A DNA stretch of 64,000 nt from Zobellella endophytica (GTDB lineage Bacteria > Pseudomonadota > Gammaproteobacteria > Enterobacterales > Aeromonadaceae): NCBI RefSeq assembly GCF_003012775.1, contig NZ_PXYG01000002.1, positions 1 through 64,000 of the forward strand. The letters run 5' to 3'. Within the stretch, counting starts at the first letter, position 1, and each line of letters starts with the position of its first letter. Position numbers and translations under genes: made by a program. The notes under the pieces were generated by a model. It searched no databases. It worked only from the letters and a program-made list of their open reading frames with translations, and had not been told where the DNA came from. Shown in pieces: positions 11,377 through 22,211 of this stretch.

Positions 11377-11498
11377 GGATGTCTTCCTATTATGGTGTTG
11401 CCGCACGGCCGCCCAGGCCGCGGGACTGAATTTGTCAGCAAACAGCGCGCTAGTATAATGGAAAACCCGAACAGGGATCCAACCGCTTCGCGGTAGCA

Positions 11499-11640
11499 TT
11501 AAGCCGGAAGCTGGAAGCAACATCATATGGTGACGGTCGATACCAAGGCCAGTTCGACGTCAGGTTTAGTCTGCCGGTCTTAACGGGCCTGAAAATACGG
11601 CGCTGAATCCTCTAACAACTTGATCGGCTTCCAGCTTAAT
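11499..11640. repeat. 142-bp segment bounded by inverted AAGCCGGAAGCTGG repeats
   Basis: The left arm 11499-11518 contains TTAAGCCGGAAGCTGGAAGC and the right arm 11625-11640 contains its near-inverse CGGCTTCCAGCTTAAT. The segment fills the gap between aspS and the DUF72 gene and has no coding potential. The paired arms suggest a small non-autonomous mobile or REP-type element, but I see no clear target-site duplication. Confidence 0.5.
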
Positions 11641-11659
11641 GTTTCGACGAAGGAGTCAT

Positions 11660-12502
11660 ATGCCGTTATATCTGGGCCTCAGCCAGTGGTCCCATCCCGA
11701 CTGGCCCGGCCACCTGCTGAGCCGGGGGCTGAAAAACAGTGAGCACCTGGGGGATTACGCCCGGGTATTCAACACCGTGGAGGGCAATACCAGCTTCTAC
11801 GGCGTGCCCGAGCAACGCAGCCTGCTGCGCTGGGAAGCCCAGACCCCGGACCATTTTCGCTTCACCTTCAAGTTCCCTTCCCAGGTCAGCCACCAGGGCC
11901 GGCTGGGCGATAACATCGCCGCGGCCCGGGATTTTGTCGAGCACCTGGCCCCCCTGCACCACAAGCTCGGCATGGTGATGCTGCAGCTGTCCGGGGCCAC
12001 CGGGCCCGAGCAGCTGGCGCAGTTGCAGCCCTTGCTGGATGCCCTGCCGGGCGGCATCGAATACGGGGTGGAAGTGCGCCACCCGGCCTTTTTTGCCAAG
12101 GGCGAGGCGGAGCGCCGGCTCAACCGGCTGCTGCTGGAACGCGGGGTCAACCGCATCATCATGGACTCGCGGCCGGTGTTCTCCTGCCCGCCCGCCACCC
12201 CGGCGCTGGCCGATGCCCAGGGCAAAAAACCCAGGGTGCCGGTGCATATCATCAGCACCGGCAACAGCCCCATGGTGCGTTTTATCGGCCATCCGGAGCC
12301 CGGCTACAACCGGCGCTACTGGCAACCCTGGCTGCCCAGGTTGCGCGGCTGGCTGGACGAAGGCAAGTCGGTCTACCTGTTCGTGCACACCGCCGACAAC
12401 CGGCTGGCGCCGCAACTGGCGGCAGAGATTGCCGCAGCGCTGAAGGCGCCGCTGCCGGCCTTTCCCGGCCAGGCCGCTGCGCCCCAGGGAGAGCTGTTCT
12501 AG
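11660..12502 (+). CDS. DUF72 family protein (YecE-like)
   Basis: A 280-residue DUF72 protein with a TIM-barrel-like fold whose biochemical role is unknown. Family hallmarks are GLSQWSHPDWPG near the start, FNTVEGNTSFYGVP and FTFKFPSQVSHQ, then GVEVRHPAFF and the C-terminal VYLFVHTADNRLAPQLAAEI. E. coli yecE lies in the aspS/cmoAB neighbourhood, as here. The ATG at 11660 follows AAGGAG; an upstream in-frame ATG at 11639 lacks a ribosome site and lies in the repeat. Confidence 0.9.
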   Translation: MPLYLGLSQWSHPDWPGHLLSRGLKNSEHLGDYARVFNTVEGNTSFYGVPEQRSLLRWEAQTPDHFRFTFKFPSQVSHQGRLGDNIAAARDFVEHLAPLHHKLGMVMLQLSGATGPEQLAQLQPLLDALPGGIEYGVEVRHPAFFAKGEAERRLNRLLLERGVNRIIMDSRPVFSCPPATPALADAQGKKPRVPVHIISTGNSPMVRFIGHPEPGYNRRYWQPWLPRLRGWLDEGKSVYLFVHTADNRLAPQLAAEIAAALKAPLPAFPGQAAAPQGELF

Positions 12503-12578
12503 CCCGGGAGGACGGGGCACGCGGCACCGCCGCTGCCGCGTGCCTGATCCGATTCGGTGCAGGTATGGATAAAAATAA

Positions 12579-14414
<1,836 letters not shown>

Positions 14415-14422
<8 letters not shown>

Positions 14423-15185
14423 AGCTGCGACAATATTGGTATTACCCCTGCTGCTGACCGCCTGTGCCAGCCAGAAGCCGCAAGCGGATGCGCAGCCCGA
14501 GCCCAACCCCGTGTCCGAAGCCCGGCTCGAGGCTTCCCTCGCCAGCCTCGAGGCCCGTCTGGTGGACACCATGTTCCAGCAGAATGCCCAGCTCAGCAGC
14601 AACCATCATGCCTATATGACCGCCCTGCAACAGGAGCTCAATATCTTGAAAAGACAGATGACCACCCCACCCCCGCCGCCGCCGCCGTCCGCCGGCGGCC
14701 GCGAAGCCCCGGCCGAGTATCCCGACAACGAAACCCGGGACGGCAAGCTGATCGTGGGCGAAACCGAGGATGTGTGGCTGGATGCGGTCAACGACAGCTT
14801 CCCGGCCCGTATCGACACCGGCGCCACCACCTCTTCCCTCAGTGCCCAGGACATTACGGTATTCGAGCGCGACGGCAACCCCTGGGTCAGCTTCAACCTG
14901 GCCCACGAGGGGGTGGACGAAAAGCTGCCGGTGGAAACCCCGCTGGTGCGTTATGTGCGTATCCGCCAGGCCTCGGCCGACAGCACCGAAAGAAGGCCGG
15001 TGGTGGCGCTGACCATGCGCCTGGGCCGGTTGTCGGAAAGAACCGAGTTCACCCTGACCGACCGTTCCCAGATGACCTATCCGGTGCTGCTGGGGCGCGA
15101 ATTCCTGAAAGACATCGCCGTGGTGGATATCGCCCGCCAGAACGTGCAGGGCAAGCCCAAGCGTCCCGCCTCTTCCAACGAGTAA
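14415..15185 (+). CDS. lipoprotein with retropepsin-like putative ATP-dependent zinc protease domain (pfam05618)
   Basis: A 256-residue protein. A signal peptide with lipobox LLLTAC predicts a lipidated Cys near residue 17. A coiled stretch and a Pro-rich linker ([13 protein letters not shown]) lead to the RimB/Zn_protease domain (about 105-250). That family is labelled ATP-dependent zinc protease, but the visible motifs [14 protein letters not shown] and [10 protein letters not shown] are those of a retropepsin-like aspartic protease. It is followed 5 nt later by the membrane transglutaminase-like gene and then the ATP-grasp ligase gene, a recurring trio. Substrate unknown; envelope location is inferred. 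Confidence 0.82.
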
Positions 15186-15190
15186 ACAAC

Positions 15191-16705
15191 ATGTACTCAC
15201 GCAAGCCCTTTTATCTGATCGTGGCCGCCCTGTTCCTGGTCGGCCTGGCGCTGATGCTGCATCGCCACTTCGTGTATGAAGTGCCCTGGCTGCCCGGTGA
15301 AAAGCGCCAGATCTGGTCCATCGAGGCGAAGGTGGAATTCGAGGCCAGCGGCAACCCGGTCAAGGCCTCGCTGGCCATCCCCGGCAGCCAGCCCGGCTTC
15401 ACCCTGATGAACGAGTCCGCCGCCTCTCCCGGCTACGGGCTGTCCTTTGTCGAGGCCGAAGGCAGCAGCCGGGCGGAATGGTCAATCCGCTCCGCCACCG
15501 GCGACCAGGAGCTGTACTACAAGGTCGACATGATGCTGGATCCCTTCGCCAGGGGGCCGCTGCCGAGCCAGATCCCGGACGTCACCAGCACCGAGGTGGC
15601 CGAGCCCTACGCCACCGCCATGGATCAGGTGCTGGCCATCGCCCAGGAGCGCTCCTCCGACGGCATTACCCTGACCCGGGAACTGCTCAAGGAGCTGAGC
15701 AACCGGGGCCAGAACGCCGAGCTGCTGGCCCAGTACAAGGCAACCGGCCCGCTGCTGGTGGAACTGCTGCACCGGGCCGGGGTGCCGGCCCGGCTGCTCA
15801 AGGGCCTGCAACTGGAAGACGGCCGCCGCCGCCAGCCGCTGGTGGACATAGTGCAGGTCTACGAGGGCGAGCAATACGACATCTTCAACCCGGCCACCGG
15901 CAGCCAGGGGCGCCAGGAGCAGTTGCTACTGTGGGAATACCATTCGGCCCCGGTGCTGGATCTGGTGGGCGGCAGCAACTCCCGGGTGACGTTCACCATG
16001 CTGCAGCAGGAGCAGCCGGTCAACGTGGCCCTGGCGCAGAAGTTTGATCAGCCCGACTGGATCAACGTCTCGCTCTACAACCTGCCGCTGGAAGAGCAGG
16101 CGCTGTTCAAGGGCATACTGCTGATCCCCATCGGCGTGCTGGCGGTGGTGTTCCTGCGCATTATCGTCGGGGTGAAAACCTCGGGCACCTTCATGCCGGT
16201 GCTGATCGCCATGGCCTTTATCCAGACCAGCCTGCTTACCGGCCTGGTCGGCTTCCTGCTGATCGTGGGCACCGGCCTGGTGCTGCGCTCCTACCTCTCG
16301 CACCTCAACCTGCTGCTGGTGGCGCGAATATCGGCGGTGATCATCATGGTCATCGGCATGATCGGCTTCTTCAGCATCGTCGCCTACCAGTTGGGCCTGA
16401 CCGAGGGCATGAAGATCACCTTCTTCCCGATGATCATCCTGGCCTGGACCATAGAGCGGATGTCGATCCTGTGGGAAGAAGAAGGCCCCAAGGAAGTGGT
16501 CAAGCAGGGCGGCGGCTCGCTGCTGGTGGCGGTGATGGCCTTCCTGGCGATGAACAACGAGCTGGTACGCCACCTGACCTTCAACTTCCTCGGGCTGCAG
16601 TTGATCGTGATGGCCGCGGTGCTGCTGCTGGGCAACTACACCGGCTACCGCCTGACCGAACTCAAGCGCTTCAAGCCGCTGGTGGATGAGCAGAAAGATG
16701 TTTAA
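15191..16705 (+). CDS. inactive transglutaminase-like protein fused to 7 TM helices
   Basis: A 504-residue inner-membrane protein. An N-terminal TM anchor (residues 7-25) leads to a large periplasmic part with a transglutaminase-like fold (about 130-260: QYKATGPLLVELLHRAGVPARLLKGLQL), in which the usual catalytic Cys is not apparent. The C-terminal half (about 300-490) is a bundle of roughly seven TM helices (e.g. GILLIPIGVLAVVFLRIIVG). It fits the family of inactive transglutaminases fused to 7 TM helices. It sits between the protease-like lipoprotein and the ligase and overlaps the latter by 8 nt. Function unknown. Confidence 0.82.
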   Translation: MYSRKPFYLIVAALFLVGLALMLHRHFVYEVPWLPGEKRQIWSIEAKVEFEASGNPVKASLAIPGSQPGFTLMNESAASPGYGLSFVEAEGSSRAEWSIRSATGDQELYYKVDMMLDPFARGPLPSQIPDVTSTEVAEPYATAMDQVLAIAQERSSDGITLTRELLKELSNRGQNAELLAQYKATGPLLVELLHRAGVPARLLKGLQLEDGRRRQPLVDIVQVYEGEQYDIFNPATGSQGRQEQLLLWEYHSAPVLDLVGGSNSRVTFTMLQQEQPVNVALAQKFDQPDWINVSLYNLPLEEQALFKGILLIPIGVLAVVFLRIIVGVKTSGTFMPVLIAMAFIQTSLLTGLVGFLLIVGTGLVLRSYLSHLNLLLVARISAVIIMVIGMIGFFSIVAYQLGLTEGMKITFFPMIILAWTIERMSILWEEEGPKEVVKQGGGSLLVAVMAFLAMNNELVRHLTFNFLGLQLIVMAAVLLLGNYTGYRLTELKRFKPLVDEQKDV

Positions 16706-17669
16706 GAGCCTGCTTGAGAAATACGCCTCGCCCTTTGCCCTGCGCCGCATGGGCATCATGGGCATGAACCGGCGCAACATTTCCTATATCAGCCGCTACA
16801 ACCCGCGCCGGCTCTATCCGCTGGTGGACAACAAGCTGAAGACCAAGAAAATCGCCCTGGACGCGGGGGTGACGGTACCCGAGCTGGTGGGCGTGATCGA
16901 GTTCCAGCATCAGGTGTCGCACCTGTGGGAGCTGGTCAAGGACTGGCCGGGCTTTTGCGTCAAGCCCGCCAAGGGCTCCGGCGGCAAGGGCATAGTGGTG
17001 ATCGAGCGCCACGACAGGACCAACTTCGTCAAGCCCAGCGGCAAGGTCGAGAGCATCGGCGACCTGGAACGGCATGTGTCCAACATCCTCGCCGGCCTGT
17101 TCTCCCTCGGCGGCAAGCCGGACGTAGCGCTGATAGAAGCGCTGATCAACTTCGACGACGTGTTCGACGGCTTCTCCTACGAAGGCGTGCCCGACACCCG
17201 GGTTATCGTGTTCAAGGGCTTTCCGGTGATGGCGATGATGCGGCTGTCCACCGACGCCTCCGACGGCAAGGCCAACCTGCACCAGGGCGCCGTGGGCGTG
17301 GGGCTCGACATCAACAGCGGCCGCGCCATCCGGGCGGTGCAGTTCAACCTGCCCATCCGTTACCACCCGGATACCGGCCGGGATCTGCTCGAGCTCAAGG
17401 TGCCCTACTGGGAAGAGCTGCTGAGCCTGTCCTCCTCCTGCTACGAGATGTCGGGGCTGGGCTATATCGGTACCGACATGGTGCTCGACAAGCAGAAGGG
17501 TCCCATGCTGCTGGAGCTGAATGCCCGCCCCGGGCTCGCCATCCAGACTGCCAACGCCGCCGGCCTGGTGCCCCGGCTGCGCAAGATTGAAAAACTGGGC
17601 AAGAAGGTCACCATGACCCCGGAGGAGCGGGTGGCCTTTTCCCGGCGGGAATTCGCGACCGAAGGCTGA
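16698..17669 (+). CDS. alpha-L-glutamate ligase-like protein (RimK-type ATP-grasp)
   Basis: A 323-residue ATP-grasp enzyme. The ATP-binding loop is VKPAKGSGGKGIVVIERHD and the Mg-binding strand is MLLELNARPGLAIQTANAAG. The N-terminus RMGIMGMNRRNISYISRYNP is characteristic of this RimK-like subfamily. By family it should add amino acids (probably glutamate) to a carboxyl acceptor; the acceptor is unknown. The ATG at 16698 fits the family start; an alternative ATG lies at 16686. It is the last gene of the trio, followed by the strong terminator at 17800-17835. Confidence 0.82.
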   Translation: MFKSLLEKYASPFALRRMGIMGMNRRNISYISRYNPRRLYPLVDNKLKTKKIALDAGVTVPELVGVIEFQHQVSHLWELVKDWPGFCVKPAKGSGGKGIVVIERHDRTNFVKPSGKVESIGDLERHVSNILAGLFSLGGKPDVALIEALINFDDVFDGFSYEGVPDTRVIVFKGFPVMAMMRLSTDASDGKANLHQGAVGVGLDINSGRAIRAVQFNLPIRYHPDTGRDLLELKVPYWEELLSLSSSCYEMSGLGYIGTDMVLDKQKGPMLLELNARPGLAIQTANAAGLVPRLRKIEKLGKKVTMTPEERVAFSRREFATEG

Positions 17670-17695
17670 GGCTGGAGGCAAACCGCAAGGGTCGT

Positions 17696-17765
17696 CGTAG
17701 GGTCGAATTTATTCGACCGAACCCCGGCGCCGTTGTCGGAATGGTCTACTGAAGTGGACCCTACG
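17696..17765. repeat. nested palindromic intergenic element
   Basis: Outer arms CGTAGGGTC (17696-17704) and GACCCTACG (17757-17765) enclose an inner GGTCGAAT/ATTCGACC hairpin (17701-17718). It lies after the glutamate ligase gene and codes for nothing. The nested structure is typical of REP-like elements. Confidence 0.55.
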
Positions 17766-17799
17766 GCTGCGTGAGGCGCAGGCGGCCCACAACATCAAC

Positions 17800-17835
17800 A
17801 AAAACGGCGCCGGGATGACTCCCGGCGCCGTTTTT
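17800..17835. terminator. strong bidirectional rho-independent terminator
   Basis: A 16-bp perfect stem (17800-17815 with 17820-17835), loop TGAC, flanked by A and T runs on both sides. It separates the convergent ligase gene (plus) and rluB (minus) and can serve both. Confidence 0.93.
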
Positions 17836-17869
17836 CTTCAAACTTCAGGCTTCCAGCTTTGCGCTGCTT

Positions 17870-18793
17870 TTACATCCGGGTTTTGCTCTTCTGGCGCGGG
17901 CCCGAGCTGCGCGGACGGGCGGCGGCCGGTTTTTTCGGGGCCGCGCCGGTGCCGGCGCTCTTCACCCGGGAGTTGTGCTTGCGCACCGCCTTGCGGATCT
18001 GGGCCACCTGCTTGTAACGCTCGGGGGCGTGCATGTCCACCTTGCTCTGCTCCTCCGGTGCCAGCCCCACTTCCCGGCGCAGGTAGTTGACCTGCTCCAG
18101 CGGCATCTCGGCCCAGCCGCCCCGCGGCAGGGTACGGGGCAGTTCAATCTTGCCGTAACGCACCCGGATCAGCCGGCTCACCTGTACGTCCTGGGACTCC
18201 CACAGCCGGCGCACTTCCCGGTTGCGGCCTTCCTTCAGGGTGACGTGGAACCAATGGTTCATGCCTTCGCCGCCGCTGTATTTCAGGGTCTCGAACTTGG
18301 CCATGCCGTCTTCCAGCATCACCCCCTTGCGCAGCCGCTGCAGCATGGCCTCGTCCACCTCGCCGAACACCCGTACCGCGTACTCCCGGTCGATTTCGTG
18401 ACGCGGGTGCATCAGCCGGTTGGCCAGCTCGCCGTCGGTGGTGAACAGCAACAGGCCGGAGGTGTTCACGTCCAGCCGGCCCACCGCCACCCAGCGCGCG
18501 CCCTGCAGCTTGGGCAGGCGGTCGAACACCGTGGGGCGGCCTTCCGGATCCTTGCGCGTGCTTACCTCGCCTTCCGGCTTGTGATAGGCCAGCACCCGGC
18601 AGATGATCTCGGCCTGGGGCTGGGTTTCCACGCTGTGGCCATCCACCCGGATCTGCTCGTTGCCGGTGACCCGGTCGCCCAGGTGGGCCACGTTGCCGTT
18701 CACGCTCACCCGCCCCTGGCTGATCAGCGCCTCGATTTCGCGGCGTGAGCCCTTGCCCGCGCGGGCCAGTACTTTTTGCAGTTTTTCAGTCAT
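17870..18793 (-). CDS. rluB: RluB, 23S rRNA pseudouridine(2605) synthase
   Basis: A 307-residue RsuA/RluB/E/F-family synthase. An S4 domain starts [21 protein letters not shown], the catalytic motif is [20 protein letters not shown] (Asp in GRLDV), and a basic, Lys/Arg/Pro-rich C-terminal tail is typical of RluB. The ATG at 18793 matches the E. coli start (MSEKLQ). An in-frame GTG at 18802, directly after the yciO stop, would add three residues. Confidence 0.95.
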   Translation of the reverse strand: MTEKLQKVLARAGKGSRREIEALISQGRVSVNGNVAHLGDRVTGNEQIRVDGHSVETQPQAEIICRVLAYHKPEGEVSTRKDPEGRPTVFDRLPKLQGARWVAVGRLDVNTSGLLLFTTDGELANRLMHPRHEIDREYAVRVFGEVDEAMLQRLRKGVMLEDGMAKFETLKYSGGEGMNHWFHVTLKEGRNREVRRLWESQDVQVSRLIRVRYGKIELPRTLPRGGWAEMPLEQVNYLRREVGLAPEEQSKVDMHAPERYKQVAQIRKAVRKHNSRVKSAGTGAAPKKPAAARPRSSGPRQKSKTRM

Positions 18794-18802
18794 GTCATTC
18801 AC

Positions 18803-19423
18803 TTATTCAAAGGGCCGGATATCGCCGGCGCCTTCGCGCACGATAACGGGCAGGTCATCATAGAGATCGATAACGGTGGTCGGCCGGGGATCCAGCACAC
18901 CGCCGTCGATGATCAAATCCACCAGTTTTTCCAGCCGTTGGCGGATCAGGTGCGGATCGTATTCGGCGTCGCTCTCGCCGGGCAGGATCAGGCTGCAGGA
19001 CATCAGCGGCTCGCCCAGCGCCTCGAGCAGCGCCAGGGTAATGGCGTTGTCCGGCACCCGCAGGCCGACGGTCTTGCGCTTGGGGTTCTGCAGCCGTTTG
19101 GGCACTTCCTTGGTGGCATGCAGGATAAAGGTATAGGCGCCGGGGGTGTTGTTCTTCATCAAACGGAAGGCGCCGTTGTCGACCCGGGCGTAGAACGACA
19201 GCTCGGACAGATCCCGGCACACCAGGGTGAAGTTGTGATCCTTTTCAATCTTGCGGATACGGCAAATGCGCTCCATGGCATTCTTGTCGCCCACCAGGCA
19301 GCCGATGGCATAGCCGGAATCGGTGGGATACACCAGCACCCCGCCCTGGCGTACGATGGCCACCGCCTGGTTGATCAGGCGGGCCTGGGGATTGTCGGCG
19401 TGAATTTCGAAATATTGACTCAT
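18803..19423 (-). CDS. yciO: YciO, Sua5/YrdC/YwlC-family protein
   Basis: A 206-residue paralogue of the threonylcarbamoyladenylate synthase TsaC, with the YrdC fold and the signature VYPTDSGYAIGCLVG. YciO homologues lie beside rnm and the trp operon in E. coli, as here; their main cellular role is unsettled. The start at 19423 has an excellent GGGAGGA ribosome site and gives exactly the E. coli length (206), so the longer 19576 start is rejected. Confidence 0.94.
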   Translation of the reverse strand: MSQYFEIHADNPQARLINQAVAIVRQGGVLVYPTDSGYAIGCLVGDKNAMERICRIRKIEKDHNFTLVCRDLSELSFYARVDNGAFRLMKNNTPGAYTFILHATKEVPKRLQNPKRKTVGLRVPDNAITLALLEALGEPLMSCSLILPGESDAEYDPHLIRQRLEKLVDLIIDGGVLDPRPTTVIDLYDDLPVIVREGAGDIRPFE

Positions 19424-19446
19424 AATTCCTCCCGGAATGATTGTTA

Positions 19447-20271
19447 TCAGAGAAAACGCGCCCAGACGGGGGTCGCTTCCTTGGGCAGCCACAGCTGCCG
19501 GCCCAGCTCCCGCCAATGGCTGGGAAAGTGAAAATCGGACCCAACAGAGGCCGCAAGGTTGAAGTCCTTGCTCCACTGTCCCAAATTAGCACGTTCCTGG
19601 GGACTCTGCTGGGCCATGGACACCTCCATGGCGTCGCCCCCCGCCTCGGCGAAGGCCGCCAGCATTTTCTTGATCCACTTGTTGGACAGATCGTAACGGG
19701 TGGGATGGGCCAGCACCGCCACCCCGCCCGCCTGCTGGATAACGGACACCGCCTCACCGAGCGGGCACCAGTCCGGCGGCGCATAGCCGGTGTTGCCCCG
19801 GCTCAGAAACTTCTGGAATACCTTACCCATGGAGTCCGCCGCCCCCTGCTCCAGCAGCCACTGGGCCATGTGGGTGCGGGTAATGGGGGCATCGCCCGCA
19901 ATGGCCCGGGCCCCTTCATAGGCGCCGGGAAACCGCGCCTTTTCCAGCCGCTCGGCCATCAGCCGGGCACGGGCCTCGCGTCGCTGCTGCTGCGCCGCGA
20001 GCAGCCGACCCAGCCCGTCATGCTGGGGATCGATATTGAGCCCCACCACATGGATCTCCTTGTGCTCCCACAGGGCCGAGATTTCCACCCCGTCCACCAG
20101 CCGGATACCGTGCCGCTCGGCCGCCTGCCGCGCCTCGGCCAGGCCGGCCACGGTGTCGTGGTCGGTCAGGGCCAGCACCTCCACCTCCTGGGCCGCGGCC
20201 CGGGCCAGCAGTTCGCTGGGGCTGAGCCGGCCGTCGGAGGCGGTGGAATGGCTGTGCAGATCGATTCGCAT
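19447..20271 (-). CDS. rnm: RNase AM (YciV/TrpH), PHP-domain 5'-3' exonuclease/phosphatase
   Basis: A 274-residue PHP phosphoesterase. Metal-binding motifs are MRIDLHSHSTASDGR, LALTDHDTV, GVEIS and a C-terminal SVGSDFHFPSHW. E. coli Rnm (YciV) matures 5' ends of rRNAs and hydrolyses 3',5'-bisphosphates. It is divergent from trpL, as in E. coli. The ATG at 20271 has AGGA upstream, and the upstream extension to 20397 would run through the trp promoter. Confidence 0.94.
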   Translation of the reverse strand: MRIDLHSHSTASDGRLSPSELLARAAAQEVEVLALTDHDTVAGLAEARQAAERHGIRLVDGVEISALWEHKEIHVVGLNIDPQHDGLGRLLAAQQQRREARARLMAERLEKARFPGAYEGARAIAGDAPITRTHMAQWLLEQGAADSMGKVFQKFLSRGNTGYAPPDWCPLGEAVSVIQQAGGVAVLAHPTRYDLSNKWIKKMLAAFAEAGGDAMEVSMAQQSPQERANLGQWSKDFNLAASVGSDFHFPSHWRELGRQLWLPKEATPVWARFL

Positions 20272-20291
20272 AAAAAATCCTGTGGTCGGGG

Positions 20292-20321
20292 TTGACTTGC
20301 ACCCCCGAATATCGTTTAACT
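20292..20321 (+). promoter_or_regulatory. trp operon promoter with possible TrpR operator
   Basis: A -35 TTGACT (20292-20297) is followed after 17-18 bp by TTTAAC/TTAACT (20315-20321), close to the E. coli trpL -10 TTAACT. The overlapping TTTAACTGTAC resembles half of the TrpR operator around AACTAGTAC. It lies 33-60 bp upstream of trpL. The promoter call is good; the operator is tentative. Confidence 0.6.
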
Positions 20322-20353
20322 GTACCCAGTTTCTGACTGACGAGAAGAGCGCG

Positions 20354-20404
20354 ATGTTTCGGCAAATTTCCACTCTGACCATTTGGTGGTGGCACACTCC
20401 CTGA
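20354..20404 (+). CDS. trpL: TrpL, trp leader peptide
   Basis: A 16-residue ORF, MFRQISTLTIWWWHTP, with three consecutive Trp codons, 50 nt upstream of a terminator hairpin. This is the standard attenuation arrangement: tryptophan starvation stalls the ribosome at the UGG run and favours the antiterminator. A weak GAAGAG ribosome site precedes the ATG. It is too short for routine ORF calling. Confidence 0.93.
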   Translation: MFRQISTLTIWWWHTP

Positions 20405-20406
20405 AC

Positions 20407-20482
20407 GCGGGTAGTGTGAATTGCTGTATTCGTCTTAAAGTCTCAGCACACATAAAAGCCCGCAACCGTGCGGGCTTTTTTA
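20407..20482 (+). terminator. trp attenuator (antiterminator and terminator)
   Basis: The terminator pairs AGCCCGCA (20457-20464) with TGCGGGCT (20469-20476), extended by A-T pairs and ending in TTTTTT. Alternative pairing of GCGGG (20407-20411) and GTGTG (20414-20418) with CACAC (20447-20451) and CCCGC (20459-20463) would disrupt it. That is the antiterminator expected when the ribosome stalls in trpL. Confidence 0.88.
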
Positions 20483-20504
20483 TTATCCAGCAAAAGGTGA
20501 TGCG

Positions 20505-20642
20505 ATGAAACCGACCAGAACAGTTTTTTGGCGATGGCAATCCGGGCCCCGGTTCCTGCCGCTGCAAGCGGCCTTTGTATCCATAACCGATGACGATATT
20601 GCCAGCCAGGTGATCAGGCAAATTCCTGATGACCGCGACTAA
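20505..20642 (+). CDS. unrecognised 45-residue ORF between trp attenuator and trpE
   Basis: ATG at 20505 with AAGGTGA 7-10 nt upstream opens a 45-codon frame (starts MKPTRTVFWRWQSGPRFLPL, ends IRQIPDDRD) that stops 18 nt before trpE. It sits downstream of the attenuator, so it would be made only when the operon is read through. I do not recognise the product. Its N-terminal half is basic and aromatic (two Trp close together) and the C-terminal half is acidic. It might couple translation into trpE, encode a small regulator, or be a chance ORF; the ribosome site and uninterrupted length argue against chance. Confidence 0.5.
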   Translation: MKPTRTVFWRWQSGPRFLPLQAAFVSITDDDIASQVIRQIPDDRD

Positions 20643-20660
20643 CTAAAAAGGAACACCCCC

Positions 20661-22211
20661 ATGGCGCATGGTCAGCTCCACGTTTTACTGCAAGATGCTC
20701 CCTATACCGGCGACCCCCTAGCCCTGTTCGCCGCTCTCACCACCCCCGGCGACAACAGCGTGCTGCTGGAGTCCGCCGAAATCGACACCAAGGCCGGCAC
20801 CCAGAGCCTGCTGATGCTGGACGCCTGCGTCCGGCTGGTATGCAACCGCCACAGCGTGACCCTCACCGCCCTCAACACCAACGGCCTGCCCGCCCTGGAC
20901 CTGGTCGAGCGTGAGCTCAGCGGCGAACGCCAGGCCCATCAGCTGGTGGTGACGGTGCCGGAAGCCGATGCCAACCTGGACGAAGACAGCCGGCTCAAGG
21001 CCACCTCGGTGCTGGAAACCCTGCGCCTCATCCTGACCCGCTTCACCGCCGACCAGGGCCAGCAGCACCTGTTTATGGCCGGCACCTTCGCCTACGATCT
21101 GATCGCCGCCTTCGAGCAGTTGCCCGAGGTCAGCGAGGGCATCAACCACTGCCCCGATTTCTGCTTCTACCTGGCCGAAACCCTGATCACCCTGGATCAC
21201 ATGCAGGAAACCGGCCGCCTGGCCGCCTGCGTGTTCGACCCGGCCGAGCAGGACCGGCTGCAGGCGCGCCTCGACCAGTTGGCCGCCGCCTGCGGCGAGG
21301 TGCACGCCGAGCCCGAGGCGGACGCCCCCTTCACCGGCCAGGTGCATGCCAACAAGAGCGACGCCGAATTCCGCGCCGACGTGGAAACCCTCAAGGGCCA
21401 CATCATGGTGGGCGACATCTTCCAGGTGGTGCCTTCCCGCTGCTTCAGCCTGCCCTGCCCCAGCCCCCTGGCCGCCTATCGCAAGCTCAAGCAGACCAAC
21501 CCCAGCCCCTACATGTTCTACGTCAACGATCAGGACTTCATCCTGTTCGGCGCCAGCCCCGAGAGCTCGGTGAAATTCGACCACGCCAATCGCCAGGTGG
21601 AAATGTATCCCATCGCCGGCACCCGCAAGCGCGGCTTCAACCCGGACGGCAGCATCAACCTGGATCTGGACGGCCGCATCGAGCTGGACCTGCGCCAGGA
21701 CGAGAAGGAAACCGCCGAGCACCTGATGCTGGTGGACCTGGCCCGCAACGACATCGCCCGCATCAGCGAGCCGGGCAGCCGCTATGTAAAGGATCTGCTG
21801 AGCGTGGATCGTTACAGCCACGTGATGCACCTGGTGTCGCGGGTGGTGGGCATCTTGCGTGCCGACCTGGACGCCCTGCACGCCTACCAGGCCTGCATGA
21901 ACATGGGCACCCTGACCGGCGCCCCCAAAATCCGCGCCAGCGACCTGATCCGCCACGTGGAGCACAGCCGCCGGGGCAGCTACGGCGGCGCCGTGGGCTA
22001 CCTCAACGGCCTGGGCGACATGGACACCTGCATCGTGATCCGCTCCGCCTTCGTCAGCTCGGGCCTGGCCCATGTGCAGGCCGGCGCCGGCGTGGTGTAC
22101 GACTCCAACCCCCAGTCGGAAGCGGACGAAACCCGTAACAAGGCGGCGGCGGTACTCAATGCCATCGCCCTGGCTCACGGCAAGACCCTGGCGGAGGTGA
22201 CCCATGGCTAA
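20661..22211 (+). CDS. trpE: TrpE, anthranilate synthase component I
   Basis: A 516-residue chorismate-using enzyme that forms anthranilate with TrpG. The N-terminal tryptophan-binding feature LLESAEID is present (feedback inhibition expected). The catalytic C-terminal half has the chorismate-binding signatures [27 protein letters not shown] and [15 protein letters not shown]. Length is close to E. coli TrpE (520). It has an AAGGA ribosome site and its 3' end overlaps trpG by 8 nt. Confidence 0.98.
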   Translation: MAHGQLHVLLQDAPYTGDPLALFAALTTPGDNSVLLESAEIDTKAGTQSLLMLDACVRLVCNRHSVTLTALNTNGLPALDLVERELSGERQAHQLVVTVPEADANLDEDSRLKATSVLETLRLILTRFTADQGQQHLFMAGTFAYDLIAAFEQLPEVSEGINHCPDFCFYLAETLITLDHMQETGRLAACVFDPAEQDRLQARLDQLAAACGEVHAEPEADAPFTGQVHANKSDAEFRADVETLKGHIMVGDIFQVVPSRCFSLPCPSPLAAYRKLKQTNPSPYMFYVNDQDFILFGASPESSVKFDHANRQVEMYPIAGTRKRGFNPDGSINLDLDGRIELDLRQDEKETAEHLMLVDLARNDIARISEPGSRYVKDLLSVDRYSHVMHLVSRVVGILRADLDALHAYQACMNMGTLTGAPKIRASDLIRHVEHSRRGSYGGAVGYLNGLGDMDTCIVIRSAFVSSGLAHVQAGAGVVYDSNPQSEADETRNKAAAVLNAIALAHGKTLAEVTHG

